Below, in pieces: positions 43,572 through 53,163 of a DNA stretch of 64,000 bases. The stretch lies in assembly GCF_947172395.1 (NCBI RefSeq), contig NC_069102.1, positions 8,958,442 to 9,022,441 on the forward strand, written 5' to 3'. Source of the DNA: Bicyclus anynana. Its lineage: Eukaryota; Arthropoda; Insecta; Lepidoptera; Nymphalidae. The notes beneath the pieces were generated by a model that did no database searches, was not told where the DNA came from, and saw only the letters and a list, made by a program, of their open reading frames with translations. Each line of letters opens with the position of its first letter. Within the stretch, counting starts at the first letter, position 1. Made by a program: the position numbers and the translations under genes.

Positions 43572-43864
43572 CGCTATGATCGCAAAACCGTTAATTTTAC
43601 AGAAAAACTATAAGAGACATTTTTTGTAGACAATTTTATGAGGAACAATTTTTATAATGACCTCTATTGACGTCCGAGCAATAGGTCGCGAAATATTTGC
43701 AAAAAACTGATTTTCGTGACCTTTTGACCTCTGTAATATTTTTAGCCGGCACGATATCGATGTCGATTTTTCACAACTTCATAATAACGCCGTAATAAAG
43801 GTGTATACAAAAATTCAGCTCACTAGGAATTTTTCCCCAGATGAAACCTAAAATAACTGGACTA
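43572..43864 (-). repeat. right terminal inverted repeat of CXC element
   Basis: Inverted copy of 41987-42289. The bases just inside it (43530-43571) still show partial similarity to the left arm's inner flank (GAGTGCAT). Confidence 0.9.
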
Positions 43865-44049
43865 TTACCATACATAAAGAAGTCATCTGTCTGTCGATAG
43901 AAGTCCAATGCTGTAGGCCTGCCATGCATCGACGACATATCTTGTTTCGTATCTTTGTAACGAAAGAGTGAGCAATATTTTCGACTCCGCCGATAGGTCG
44001 ACAAAGGCGCCTTATTTTCTTCAGAGATATCTCGTAGCGCGGCCTAGGC
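43865..44049 (-). repeat. probable repeat fragment of unknown family
   Basis: On the minus strand GTCGACCTATCGGCGGAGTC, CTCTTTCGTTACAAAGATAC and GACTTCTATCGACAGACAGA follow each other. I believe this type of sequence is repetitive in Lepidoptera but no second copy exists in the window. The 67-77-codon frames here are not convincing genes. Confidence 0.35.
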
Positions 44050-44118
44050 ATATTGTACTAAGGCCTTTTGCATGGACTTCCAACACAACTATCTTAAGCC
44101 GCTAGCGTCCAGCGGCTG
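44050..44118 (-). mobile_element. RTE-clade LINE remnant
   Basis: AAGGCCTTTTGCATGGACTT and GCGTCCAGCGGCTG match the last part of the RTE tail (SRW..A..R.LWKSMQ). It abuts the next MITE. Confidence 0.6.
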
Positions 44119-44276
44119 TTAATACGTTCGCTGCGGTACAAGGTCAATGTTGTACATAAATTACGAGGTCGATGGACCTCGTGCCATACTACATAAAGTT
44201 TTAGTATGAGTTCAAAGAACCTCGTACCGCACCATAGGAAAGTGAAGAAAAATCAGTGCCGCAGCGAAAGTGTTAA
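44119..44276. mobile_element. MITE with TTAA ends and ACGAGGTC palindromes
   Basis: Left TTAATACGTTCGCTGCGGTA and right (reversed) TTAACACTTTCGCTGCGGCA are inverted ends bounded by TTAA, as in piggyBac-like insertions. The interior holds TACGAGGTCGATGGACCTCG. A relative lies at 60666-60863. Confidence 0.7.
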
Positions 44277-45152
44277 AAGAGTATTAAAGGAAAGTTATGA
44301 GTGTTATTATGCAACAATCAAAATGAAATAAAAAATACCAAAGTTGTTTCTACAACAACACATAAATTCTAATGTTAGTTAGTTAGTTATTTAATGTAAA
44401 TGCTACTCGGAGACGGGTAAGACTGGTGGTTTTCAAAAATATTGCAAAACCATTTTGTTTATTATTAGATATCTGTGATATATTTAGATATCTGTGGGTA
44501 CCAATCTGTCTCCTCTTTTTATTTAACTTAGCTCGTCTGTACGTCTCTTGGTAATTAAATTTTGTGCGATCGATTTGGCTGATTAATGAAACATTTCGTT
44601 TTCCAGTTTCAGCTGCGACGTGTTGTAAGAAATTTACAGAAAATGTAAATAAGTTCTGAAAAAAATATAATTGAAATTCTTTTAAATTCCTGATTCACCG
44701 TATATACTTTGTATTAGTGCATATTATAATTTAAATTAAAGAAATATTAAAGTCATTCGCTTGAAATCATATGGACCTAAAATATTAAATATTTTAGGAG
44801 CTGAAAAATCCTTTATTGAAAAAATATCCAGTTCATTATTCAAATAATAATTAAAAAAATACATGCGTTTGATTTTTACACACTACGAAATTAAATTATG
44901 AACACTAAACACGACTTTTTATCGTTTATTTTTAGAGAGAGTATTCATATACTACAAAACATGCCCATGCCTCGGAGAACGCGTTTGGCTATTGTTTCTC
45001 AATCATTAACATTAAAACTTTTGATAGTGAGTCAAACATTATCACTCTAATCCCAAAAACCATTAGAGCAGCTTGGTGAATCTAAGCTGCAAAGCCCCTT
45101 TCCTATAAGGAGCTTTTCAAACTGTCTACGTCTACAGGTCTATGCGTGCAGG
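44277..45152. other. unassigned spacer
   Basis: AT-rich with nothing recognised. Confidence 0.3.
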
Positions 45153-45470
45153 CTACCAAATCAAATCAAAAATCATTTATTTCAAGTAAGCTCAGTTTAC
45201 ATGCTCTTTTGACACGTCAGTTGACTATTTTTAAAGATTCTACCACCGGTTCGGAAGGTAGATTCTGCCGAGAAGAAACCGGCAAGAAACTCAACAGTTG
45301 CTCTTTTTAAAAAATCATTTAGTATTTATAATTTACAATTGATGATAACATTACAATTTCTTATAGTTTTACTTTTTGTGTGAAGGTGGAAGCTGATCCA
45401 ATGGCCTCCGATCGCTTTTATCTTTAAGGAACTCATCAATGTTGTAGTAACTTCGACTAAGTAAATGTTT
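45153..45470 (-). mobile_element. non-LTR 3' UTR fragment (family U-like)
   Basis: AATCATTTATTTCAAGTAAG, GCTCAGTTTACATGCTCTTT and CCGAGAAGAAACCGGCAAGA are in the family order, with the 3' end at the left. No coding part is visible. Confidence 0.6.
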
Positions 45471-45896
45471 TTTAACACATTGTTTAACGCTATGCATTGG
45501 CAGTACCATCACAGGTGTGTAGCATGGAGTAGGTTGATTTGTAAGTGTAACAGGGCCTTAAGGGTGATCGGTCAAGTGGTTCATGTGTTTGAGACGGGTG
45601 CGCCGGCCGCGCCTGTTTGCCTTCGCCGTAAAGAAAGCGGTCAAACAACGGTGTTTGACTGTTCTCTTTAGGGCGATAGCCCGCACAATTAGTACGATAA
45701 AAACAAGCTATTACGGTAGTTGATATGGTATCGTAATCGTACGAAATCGTTATGGTATCGTATCGTTAAAGCATAACATTGTGGCTTGAAAATTTATAAA
45801 ATAAAGGAAACCTGACTGCGTAATAATGTGCTTTATCACACAACTGAGACAAATCTAATGTTGCTTGTAATACAAAAATACGTTATGATGTTTAGG
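45471..45896. other. unassigned spacer
   Basis: No exon or repeat is recognised. Short ATCGTA repeats occur near 45725-45765. Confidence 0.3.
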
Positions 45897-46310
45897 CTAT
45901 AGAGTGAGCCAAAGAAAAAACGATCGATCAAAAAACATAACCTTCCGATGTGCTTCTGAGTGTTTGTAGCCAAAATATTCGTAGCTTGTTGTAGCAAATG
46001 TTGGAAATCCTCGTAGCTGTTTTGACGACAGATTTCTCGAGGCCTTTCTCTCTGAAGATCGTGCGTTTTCGCATAAATATCGTACTTCCTCGCATGAAAT
46101 GTTTAGCATCATGTTAGACACAAAGAGAAAATCTAAATACGATGTGGAGTCATACAGATAGATTAGCTTGCGAAAGTTCGTAGACAATTTTTCGTAGTAC
46201 ATGTCGTAGCAGTCTTCGTAGAACACTCGTAGCACATCATCTGGGCGGCTATTATAATATCGAAAATATATTCGAGTCATCTCTTTATGAATAAAATGAC
46301 CAAGCATCAA
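45897..46310 (-). other. 137-codon open frame of doubtful coding status
   Basis: The frame is rich in Tyr, Phe and Ser (for example FYEDCYDMYYEKLS and LRGFPTFATTSYEYFGYKHS) with no domain that I recognise. Its start lies inside an inverted repeat arm (46302-46321, partner 46509-46528). The word TCGTAG on the + strand occurs seven times, five of them 11-14 bp apart between 46178 and 46232. This suggests a repeat-derived sequence that stays open by chance or a captured fragment of an element's gene. I would not annotate it as a host gene. Confidence 0.35.
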
Positions 46311-46528
46311 TTGTTTCGCACCACAAATGACTAATTAATTTTATTACTAGTGGCGAATGTACCGCGGCCTGGTACTGAGTTAGTTAATGGTAATAATATG
46401 CCTGTTAAATTTTCAGACTGCAGACTGCAGACAGACAGCATTACATGCTGCAGACTGCAGACTAAAATGTTTTTTTTTTAGTAACAAAAATAATTCGAGT
46501 AATTTATAGTGCGAAACAGTTGATGCTT
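46302..46528. repeat. inverted repeat pair, 20-bp arms
   Basis: AAGCATCAATTGTTTCGCAC at 46302 and its near-perfect complement at 46509-46528 (one mismatch). It possibly bounds a foldback element that contains the GACTGCA cluster at 46416-46462. Confidence 0.65.
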
Positions 46529-47027
46529 CCATTGTAGCAGGCTTGAGTGCAATTTTTCACAGTATTTGCGGGCGAGGCCGAAGCTCCATTCCCTATGATT
46601 TCATTATTTGCTTTCAATCAGCATTGTGAGCCGACCCCCGGCCCCCCACCGCCCGACACTTCCAACTGGAGCGGATTTTGTTTGGTTTCGTATTCGAATG
46701 CTGTTTGTTGTTGAGTTACGATGAATTTTTTGTTGTTGTTGGTGTTGGTTTATAACCTTTGTTTTTATTTTAATTTTAGTTTATATTTTAGGTGTCTTGG
46801 AGTTTTGATGTAAACTGCTTTTACCTTTAACCTAATTGAGATGAGTTGACACCGTTCATCAAATCGTTAACGCGTTTCAAGGATAGATCCTGAACTAAAT
46901 TTTACAGTAAACTACACCTAACTCTCATTTATAGAACAATCATGACCTTACATGCATTCTTAAAGGAAAGATAACTATCAAGTTCGAACCTCTATATTCG
47001 ATTAATAAAACTGTAAAATAACGGCTT
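46529..47027. other. GC-rich patch and spacer
   Basis: 46560-46690 is GC-rich (CGACCCCCGGCCCCCCACCG), with no repeat match; the rest is AT-rich. Confidence 0.3.
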
Positions 47028-47346
47028 TAAGCCGTGATAGCCTTTAAGCAGTGGACGTGACCTCTGCCTCCGATTCCGGAGGGCGTAGGTTTGAATCCGA
47101 TCCGGGATGCACCTCCAACTTTTCAGTTGTGTGCATTTTAAGAAATTAAAATATCACGCGTCTCAAACGGTGAAGGAAAACATCGTGAGGAAACATGCAC
47201 ATCAGAGTGTTTTCTTATTTCTCTGCGTGTGTGAAGTCTGTCAATCCGCATTGGGCCAGCGTGGTGGACTATTGGCCTAACTCCTCTCATTCTGAGAGGA
47301 GACTCGATCTCAGCAGTGAGCGAATACATGGGTTGATAATGATGAA
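47028..47346 (+). repeat. SINE-B, full length, small indels
   Basis: AAGCCGTGATAGCC then an insert AAGC before AGTGG in the A box, a B box GGTTTGAATCC, and the full body to GGTTGATAATGATGA. Confidence 0.9.
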
Positions 47347-47790
47347 ACAAAATACAAATTTTGAGTGTGTTAAAACTAATCAAAAGCTAAAATTTATATT
47401 CCAAAGTGAGTAAACAAAATTTTCAGGCTACATAATATAATGTATTCATGAAGTATCCGTTTATGTTTAGAGAATAACAGTATATTAAATGATTTTCGAC
47501 ATTTTAATATACAATAATATTTATTTCATTTAAATTTCATTAAATACGATGTTGTATTTTACATACGCATTCCGCGCATCGCCGACATCCGTATTATCCA
47601 TGTTTGGCGTAGTGCAAGGCATACCGATGCACCAACACGTCTGACGTCTCCTAATAACGCTGCGAATATTTCATGTTCACTATATTTATCGCATACGTGA
47701 CATGTCGCGACACCTGCGAGACTTGTACGCATCGACGATTTCACGTTTATTAATAGTCGCGGAGATATGTAAGAGCAAGCGTGATCTTCT
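47347..47790. other. unassigned spacer
   Basis: 47560-47770 is GC-balanced with a 61-codon minus frame containing CHVCDKYSEHE. It has no known domain and probably belongs to a repeat. Confidence 0.3.
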
Positions 47791-47818
47791 GTACTAATAT
47801 TATAAAGAGGTAAATTTC
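47791..47818 (+). mobile_element. Helitron-type H1 5' stub
   Basis: TACTAATATTATAAAGAGGT is the H1 start. The sequence then changes to SINE-B. Confidence 0.5.
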
Positions 47819-47821
47819 TTA

Positions 47822-48065
47822 CAATGCACCTCCAACTTTTCAGTTACGTGCATTTTAAGAAATGCACGTAATCACCTATTTTAAACGGTGACTTAAAAAC
47901 ATCGTGATGAAACCTGCATACCTGAGAATTTTCTTGATTCTCTACGTGTGTGAAGTCTGCTAATTCGGATTGAGCCAGCGTGGTAGACTAAGGCCTATAA
48001 TCCTTCTCATTCTGAAAGGTGACTCAAGCTCAACAGTGAGCCGAATATGGGTTGTTGACGATGAA
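47822..48065 (+). repeat. SINE-B, 5'-truncated, diverged
   Basis: It starts after the B box at ATGCACCTCCAACTTTTCAG and includes TTTTAAACGGTGAC and GAGCCGAATATGGGTTG. The head is absent. Confidence 0.85.
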
Positions 48066-48199
48066 ATTTCGTGGTGTTGTAGAGGGAAATCTCTTAATGG
48101 GGCGTCGTCAAGTACTTTATTAGATGAGTTTCGATTGCAATTGTATTTTTTTTTTTATTCATAGCTATAGTTGATAAAACAAACAGACAGCCCACCCGA

Positions 48200-48300
48200 T
48201 GAAAGAGGCATGCAACTGTCTCGTTTGGTCTAGTCTAGTAGATAGCTTAAGTGGCTTCGGATCTTGATGTTCTGGGTTCGAGTCCTGGGCTGGACTATGA
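48200..48300 (+). repeat. tRNA-like SINE head of a third family
   Basis: TAGTCTAGTAGATAGC resembles an A box, and TTCTGGGTTCGAGTCCTG a B box 35-40 bp later. It lacks a closed acceptor stem, so it is a SINE head and not a tRNA gene. The 3' boundary is unclear. Confidence 0.5.
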
Positions 48301-49270
48301 AACACTGAGCTTTGTTTTTTTGAGGATTAGTGGATGCACTTTGTGTGACTTTCTATACAAAGGATAAGTCGTGTCACACCTGACTGTGACGTGTGACTGA
48401 GCGGTCATTACGCTAAGTAAATTAGTTAATTAAAATGTGTATCCCTTGTATTTTCAAAAAAGGGGTTTGACTTTACCCCCATAATTGTTCGATGCGTTAC
48501 GATGCTGATCTGTGAACGTCTACGCTATGGCGCCAATCCTGGACTTTTGACTTTGTGATTCTAATGAAGCATTTCAAAAACTACATATTATCACAAATAA
48601 TTTTTAGTACATCATCGATCTTATATCTAAGTCTAAGGTAGCAGTGTTATATGACCGTACCAACGTTTTACCTTCGCCACGCCCTCGCCACCTCCTTACA
48701 TAACCACGCCTGGATGTTTCCTTTTGTATCACATTCGCATTCAATAACAAACGCGAGACTTGCCGACTTATTTGTGTCGAGTTTCCAATGAAACATCGCG
48801 TAAAGAAGTATCAAAGAACAACAATAAACAGCGAGATACTTTGTATTCCCACGCTCGGGAGAGACTTATACTCGCTTCGATTGCTCCTACGCCCTACACA
48901 TAACAGGACTTTTGTCGAAGTTTCCTGCGTCTCTCCAATAAGATTTTATGTAATAGTTGACAATAAGATATTATTTTTTAAGAAAAAAAAAAATTAACCG
49001 ATATCAAAGATCCATTACTCTCAAAAATCTTTTTTTTGTTATAAAGATTTCAAAGTAATGTAAACGCCACACGCCACAGTATGAGTAATTACGTTCGCTT
49101 ATTTCAGTTATTTTGATTTTAACAGAAAATTAATTTTATTGAAAACAAACGTGATTTTATTGATACGGAACTCGTCGTGCACGAGTCCGATTCGCACTTA
49201 GCCAGTTTTTAAGTATAGATATAAGGTTTTAATGATTGAATCAAATCTAATCCATGAGCTAAATTTCTGT
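48301..49270. other. spacer, possible SINE body, GC-balanced patch
   Basis: The first about 250 bp may be the body of the SINE at 48200. 48660-48940 is more GC-balanced with no match. No exon is recognised. Confidence 0.3.
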
Positions 49271-49280
49271 GATAAGTAAT

Positions 49281-49343
49281 CATCGTCATCATTATCAACC
49301 CATATTCGGTTCACTGCTGAGCTCGAGTCTCCTCTCAGAATGA
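49281..49343 (-). repeat. SINE-B, extreme 5' truncation, 10-bp target-site duplication
   Basis: Only the last 63 bases of the family are present (CAACCCATATTCGGTTCACT). GATAAGTAAT flanks it at 49271-49280 and 49344-49353. Confidence 0.85.
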
Positions 49344-49353
49344 GATAAGTAAT

Positions 49354-50270
49354 ATCTTGACCATAATTATTGAATTAAATTTTATTAAAATAATTGTTTT
49401 CGCGATTTCGCGTGAACATCTGGGATAAAATTTTTAAAGCGAAAATTTTTATACATACAAATATTTACTTTTATTTTCGTACCTTCATGATTTTTCGTTA
49501 TTTCCAAGTTTACGGTGCTCTTTGTTGTGATTATTAATGCTAAACGCAATAGACAGACTTTACACAAGTATTCATAATATGAATCGACCTTTTATAATAA
49601 AAGGACGCACAATCATGTAGAAAATGCCACTTAAAAACTGGCCAATTTTGCTTTGGCAGTTTTAGAATTATTGATAAAGAAAATTATACCTAAAGGCCTT
49701 TAAATATAGTCCAATATTCAATAAAATCCAGAGCAAATTCAACCTTAAGAATTGAGTTAAAGGTTGAATTTGCAAATGCGACTACTTGAATTGAGTGCCA
49801 AGAAGTTGTGTTTGGCGCTCATTGAGTGGGGACGTTTTTTGGTCGCTGATTGTGCATCCACTTTTTAATAGGAGATCGATGGTATGAATATAAATCTTTG
49901 TACATGTAAAAGAGGAAAAATTGTTATCCAAGTGTTAAATGTTGATTCAAGTGACATCACGGTGTATTGATGCGAGTGGTACCAATTACGACTTACAAGA
50001 AAGTCACTCCGTGTATCCTAAGGATATTAAAGTTTAAATTGCACCTGCTGTATGAGATATTCTGGAGCGCTTGGAACTTCGGTAAATTATATTAGAAGAT
50101 GTTCCTTAGTTTGTTTGGAAAAGTAACAGCAATATTATATTTTTAATTTCCCGTTAGTACTCGTATTTACTAAAAAGACTTTATTTTACCCCGTTTATTC
50201 GAACTGTGTAAGTCTGTCTGTGTTTGTGTTTGTATGTATCTATCCCTTTCATAGCTTTTGAATGGCTTCG
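49354..50270. other. spacer with a small hairpin
   Basis: A 14-bp-arm hairpin (GCAAATTCAACCTT) lies at 49733-49746 and 49760-49773. Nothing else is recognised. Confidence 0.35.
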
Positions 50271-50557
50271 TCGTTATCAACCCATATTCGGCGCACTGCT
50301 GAGCTCGTATCTCCTCTCAGAATAAGAGGGGTTAGGCCAATAGTCCACCACGCTCGCCCAATGCGGATTGCCAGACTTCATACACGTAGAGAATTAAGAA
50401 AATTCTCTGGTCTTGTTTTTTTTCACCGTTTGAGACACGATTGATTTCTTAAAATGCAAAAAATGCAAAAAGTTGGAGGTGCATGCTCCAGACCGGATTC
50501 GAACCCACGCCCTCCGGAATCGGAGGCAGAGGTCATATCCACTGGACTATCACGGCT
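50271..50557 (-). repeat. SINE-B, nearly full length
   Basis: Minus-strand copy from TAGCCGTGATAGTCCAGTGG at the right to the GGGTTGATAACG end at the left. It has a small deletion around the AACATCGTGAGG block. Confidence 0.88.
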
Positions 50558-50739
50558 AGGTAACTTAAAATTTTGAGAAATCTCGAAATTTAAATGTAGT
50601 AAGGTGTGTTACCTTTTCAAGCCTAAACCGCTATAACGATTAGGATAAAAATTAGTTTAGAGATAAATTGGACCTTGGAGCAGAACATAAACTAATTTTC
50701 ATCCCGAAAAAATCCATGTTTCCCGGAGGATTTTAATTA

Positions 50740-51225
50740 TTTTTATTTTTATTTAATACTCTTTATTTGTACACCACAAAAAATAAAAGAAAACAAGCAA
50801 AACAGAAACACAAGAAAAAGTAGAATACAAAAGGCGGCCTTATCGCTTAGTAGCGATCTCTTCCAGGAAACCTTAGGCTTAGGAGCTTATTAGAACAACT
50901 GTAGGTGGTGTGTACGTAATAATAATGTACATATACATACATACAAATAACTACACACTAATACATAAACCATAATACACAAATTATATAATAATTATAA
51001 ATATCATAAAATAAACTAATATATATAATATATCATTATGTCGTATGATAAATATTGTAATAAAATAAAATATGTAACTAGTGACTAATATAATATGTCT
51101 TAACGGATTTTTTAAACATGTCAAGGGATTTGGATTTCCGAATGTCGACTGAATTATTAAAAAACAGAATTTCAAGCAAACGGAATCGTGAGCATCCGCT
51201 AGTAAAAGATAAATTATGGTAAACA
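50740..51225 (-). mobile_element. 5'-truncated LINE, 3' end of the 62-64 kb family or a relative
   Basis: On the minus strand 51225 to about 51085 encodes a decayed reverse transcriptase C-terminus (ILFFNNSVDIRKSKSLDMFK). The 3' UTR follows, with the conserved terminal hairpin near 50845 (GGCCTTATCGCT, TAGTAGCGATCTCTTCC on +) and an AT-rich tail. The same hairpin is near the end of the 62.2 kb LINE. Confidence 0.7.
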
Positions 51226-51505
51226 TTATTTCTTTATTTCGTAACAGCCTTCAATGGAGATTGCGTCTAAAAGCAATCAAGTATGAATACGAAAGTTAGA
51301 CATCCAACTGAATGTCGCCCAAGTGCGCCGGTAGGGCTTCTTTCCAATTGCGTTTTCTTGCGGATTCATCTTTTGAGTTTCGCAAAACGTTTGGGGCAAT
51401 ATTGACGTATTTTTATGTTATGTTTAAAATTTACTTACTAAAACACACGCAAACATTAAACGATGTAGTTCAAGGCGTTCTGACGTCATTTTGGTAATAT
51501 GGATG
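51226..51505. other. unassigned spacer
   Basis: Nothing is recognised. Confidence 0.3.
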
Positions 51506-52083
51506 ACTAGCGGACGCCCGCGACTTCGTCCGCGTGGAATTCAGTTTTTCACAAATCCCGCGGGAACTCAGACCAATTATTGTATAGGACCTGCCTCGCT
51601 AGTCGTTACTTTTCTGTCAAAGTATATGATCAACGATCTAATGCCATTATAAAAACTATCTCTATAGAATCGATGTTAAATAGCTGTAATCGTGTTCGTC
51701 GGTTAAAGAGCTCCGTAAAAATACCTTTTTGTGTAATTGAATTGCTTAAAAAACGGGCAAAAACTTCTAGTTTAGTATAAGATATATACCAAATCTAAGG
51801 TCGTTTTCTTCAGAAAATGTCAGACAATTTTGTTCGTGACTATGAGTGCGATACAGGTCCTTTTATATTTGGTCTGAGCGCGGGAACCACGGATTTTTCC
51901 GGGATGAAAAGTAGTCTATGTGTTAATCCAGAGCAAAATCTATTTCCTTTCCAAATTTCAGCCAAATAGCTTTAGTAGCTGCAGCGTAAAAGAAGAACAA
52001 ACATACTTACACTCTTACACACAAACTTTCGCCTTTATAATATTAGTGTGAAGTGTGATAATATTAGTGTGATTAGTAGGATT
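51506..52083 (-). mobile_element. Helitron-type H2 with nested hAT MITE
   Basis: The minus-strand 3' end GCGGGCGTCCGCTAGT is at 51506; the 5' end CCTACTAAT is near 52080. The MITE at 51567-51878 interrupts it. Reading around the MITE restores the H2 order CGCGGGAACC, GGATTTTTCCGGGATGAA. Confidence 0.8.
51567..51878 (-). mobile_element. hAT-type MITE, second copy, perfect 8-bp duplication
   Basis: The ends CTCAGACCAATTATTGTATA and (reversed) CTCAGACCAAATATAAAAGG are inverted repeats. CGCGGGAA flanks both sides (51559-51566, 51879-51886). It is in reverse orientation to the 17749 copy. Its 66-codon frame at 51580 is incidental. Confidence 0.9.
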
Positions 52084-52149
52084 AATCCAATATGTTTATC
52101 ATACGAATGTGTGATGATAAAGATCAGGCAAAGGAGTACACACATTTAA

Positions 52150-52641
52150 CAGTTTTTAAATTTTGAAAAAATCAAGTCTACTTTTGTAGAAGTAACAGGG
52201 TATCTGCGATTATTACTTTCGGAGATACAGGGTTTTAAAGGGTCATATTTGATGCGGTGCCATGGATCGCTCAAAAAGGCTCCATACTAAATAGCACGAA
52301 TTAATGGCGGCGTCGATGCTTGAAATCGTTAGATTTGTATGGGCGTTCAAAGAAATTTACAAATATTTTTTGTTTTTGTGCGTTTATGTTTATACTTCAT
52401 ACCTACAATGAAAAATGTCAAAAAAAAAGGAAGCTGTATAAATATGTAGAATTTTTCATCTAATTACGTTAAAAGATTTTTTATTGATTTTGAAATTTTA
52501 TAATCTTATTTATTTTACAAACATCCCGCCAATCTTCGTTTTTTTTATGTATATAAGGTCAATATTAACTAATTAGTATTTACCATATTTACCCGAATGT
52601 CTCATAAAAATTAATATATTCAAATCATCATCGCCATTGAT
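52150..52641 (-). mobile_element. MITE family M1, copy 2
   Basis: Reverse of the 22.5 kb copy: GGTATCTGCGATTATTACTT, AAAAGATTTTTTATTGATTT and TCATCATCGCCATTGATG. It is longer in the middle, with ATTTGTATGGGCGTTCAAAG, which is shared with the 58.9 and 61.9 kb copies. Confidence 0.7.
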
Positions 52642-52689
52642 GTTTTAGCATCTTTATTTAAATATGAGAAATATCCTCATTTCCTTTCA

Positions 52690-52790
52690 ACTCATTGGAA
52701 TAGACTGTTAGGAGAGGTTACAACACCAGTCCAGCGCGCGGGGATCGAACCACGACCTCGAGCTATTGAGGATTTAAATATAAAAAAAAT
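52690..52790 (-). repeat. tRNA-like SINE fragment
   Basis: On the minus strand TCGAGGTCGTGGTTCGATCC contains a B box. Only a fragment remains and no cloverleaf can be completed. Confidence 0.45.
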
Positions 52791-52947
52791 TCGTATGTCT
52801 ACGACTGTTTTTGTGGGGGGGTAAATTGTCACGTACTGTTTAAAAAAAACTTGTACACAATTTTTCAACTGGAGCTAGTCACAGTATTGTCAGTCAGCTG
52901 TCTATTTTACTTTCTTATATATACATTATAAATATATTATGATTTTA

Positions 52948-53163
52948 TTAGCATACAAAAATATCACATTGCAATTCATACTCGCCATTACCCGCTACCA
53001 CGCGACAATTGCGGCGTTCAAGCTCAAAGATCTCGAAGCGTATCGGTATCGTAAAAGAATAATCGTTTAGAGTAACGCTGGGTAACAGGGAAAAGCTTTC
53101 CGCGATGGCGGCCCCCTGCGGGCGACCACTGCACTCTTGTGCACCTTCCGTTATGGCAGCCAC
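52948..53163 (-). other. 71-codon frame ending in a stop next to AATAAA
   Basis: The frame contains SVTLNDYSFTIPIRFEIFEL and RRNCRVVAGNGEYELQCDIF, and its TAA stop overlaps TAATAAAA. GC content is higher than in the flanks. No domain is recognised; it could be the 3' end of an unrecognised gene or of a retroelement. No splice evidence is convincing. Confidence 0.3.

Larger units (their letters stand above)
41987..43864 (+). mobile_element. 1.9-kb DNA transposon-like element with about 300-bp inverted ends and CXC gene
   Basis: Left arm 41987-42289 and right arm 43572-43864 are inverted repeats with only a few mismatches plus an 11-12 base indel near the outer ends. Both begin TAGTCCAGT. TTA flanks each end (41984-41986 and 43865-43867), fitting a 3-bp target-site duplication. 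The interior carries one gene, broken by a frameshift, that has no recognisable DDE transposase. A 3-bp TTA duplication is usual for PIF/Harbinger, but the gene content does not fit that superfamily; other superfamilies with 3-4-bp duplications should be considered. Confidence 0.85.

Noticed and set aside
48200..48300. tRNA gene on + strand
   Set aside because: Only box-like words are present; the arms do not pair into a cloverleaf.
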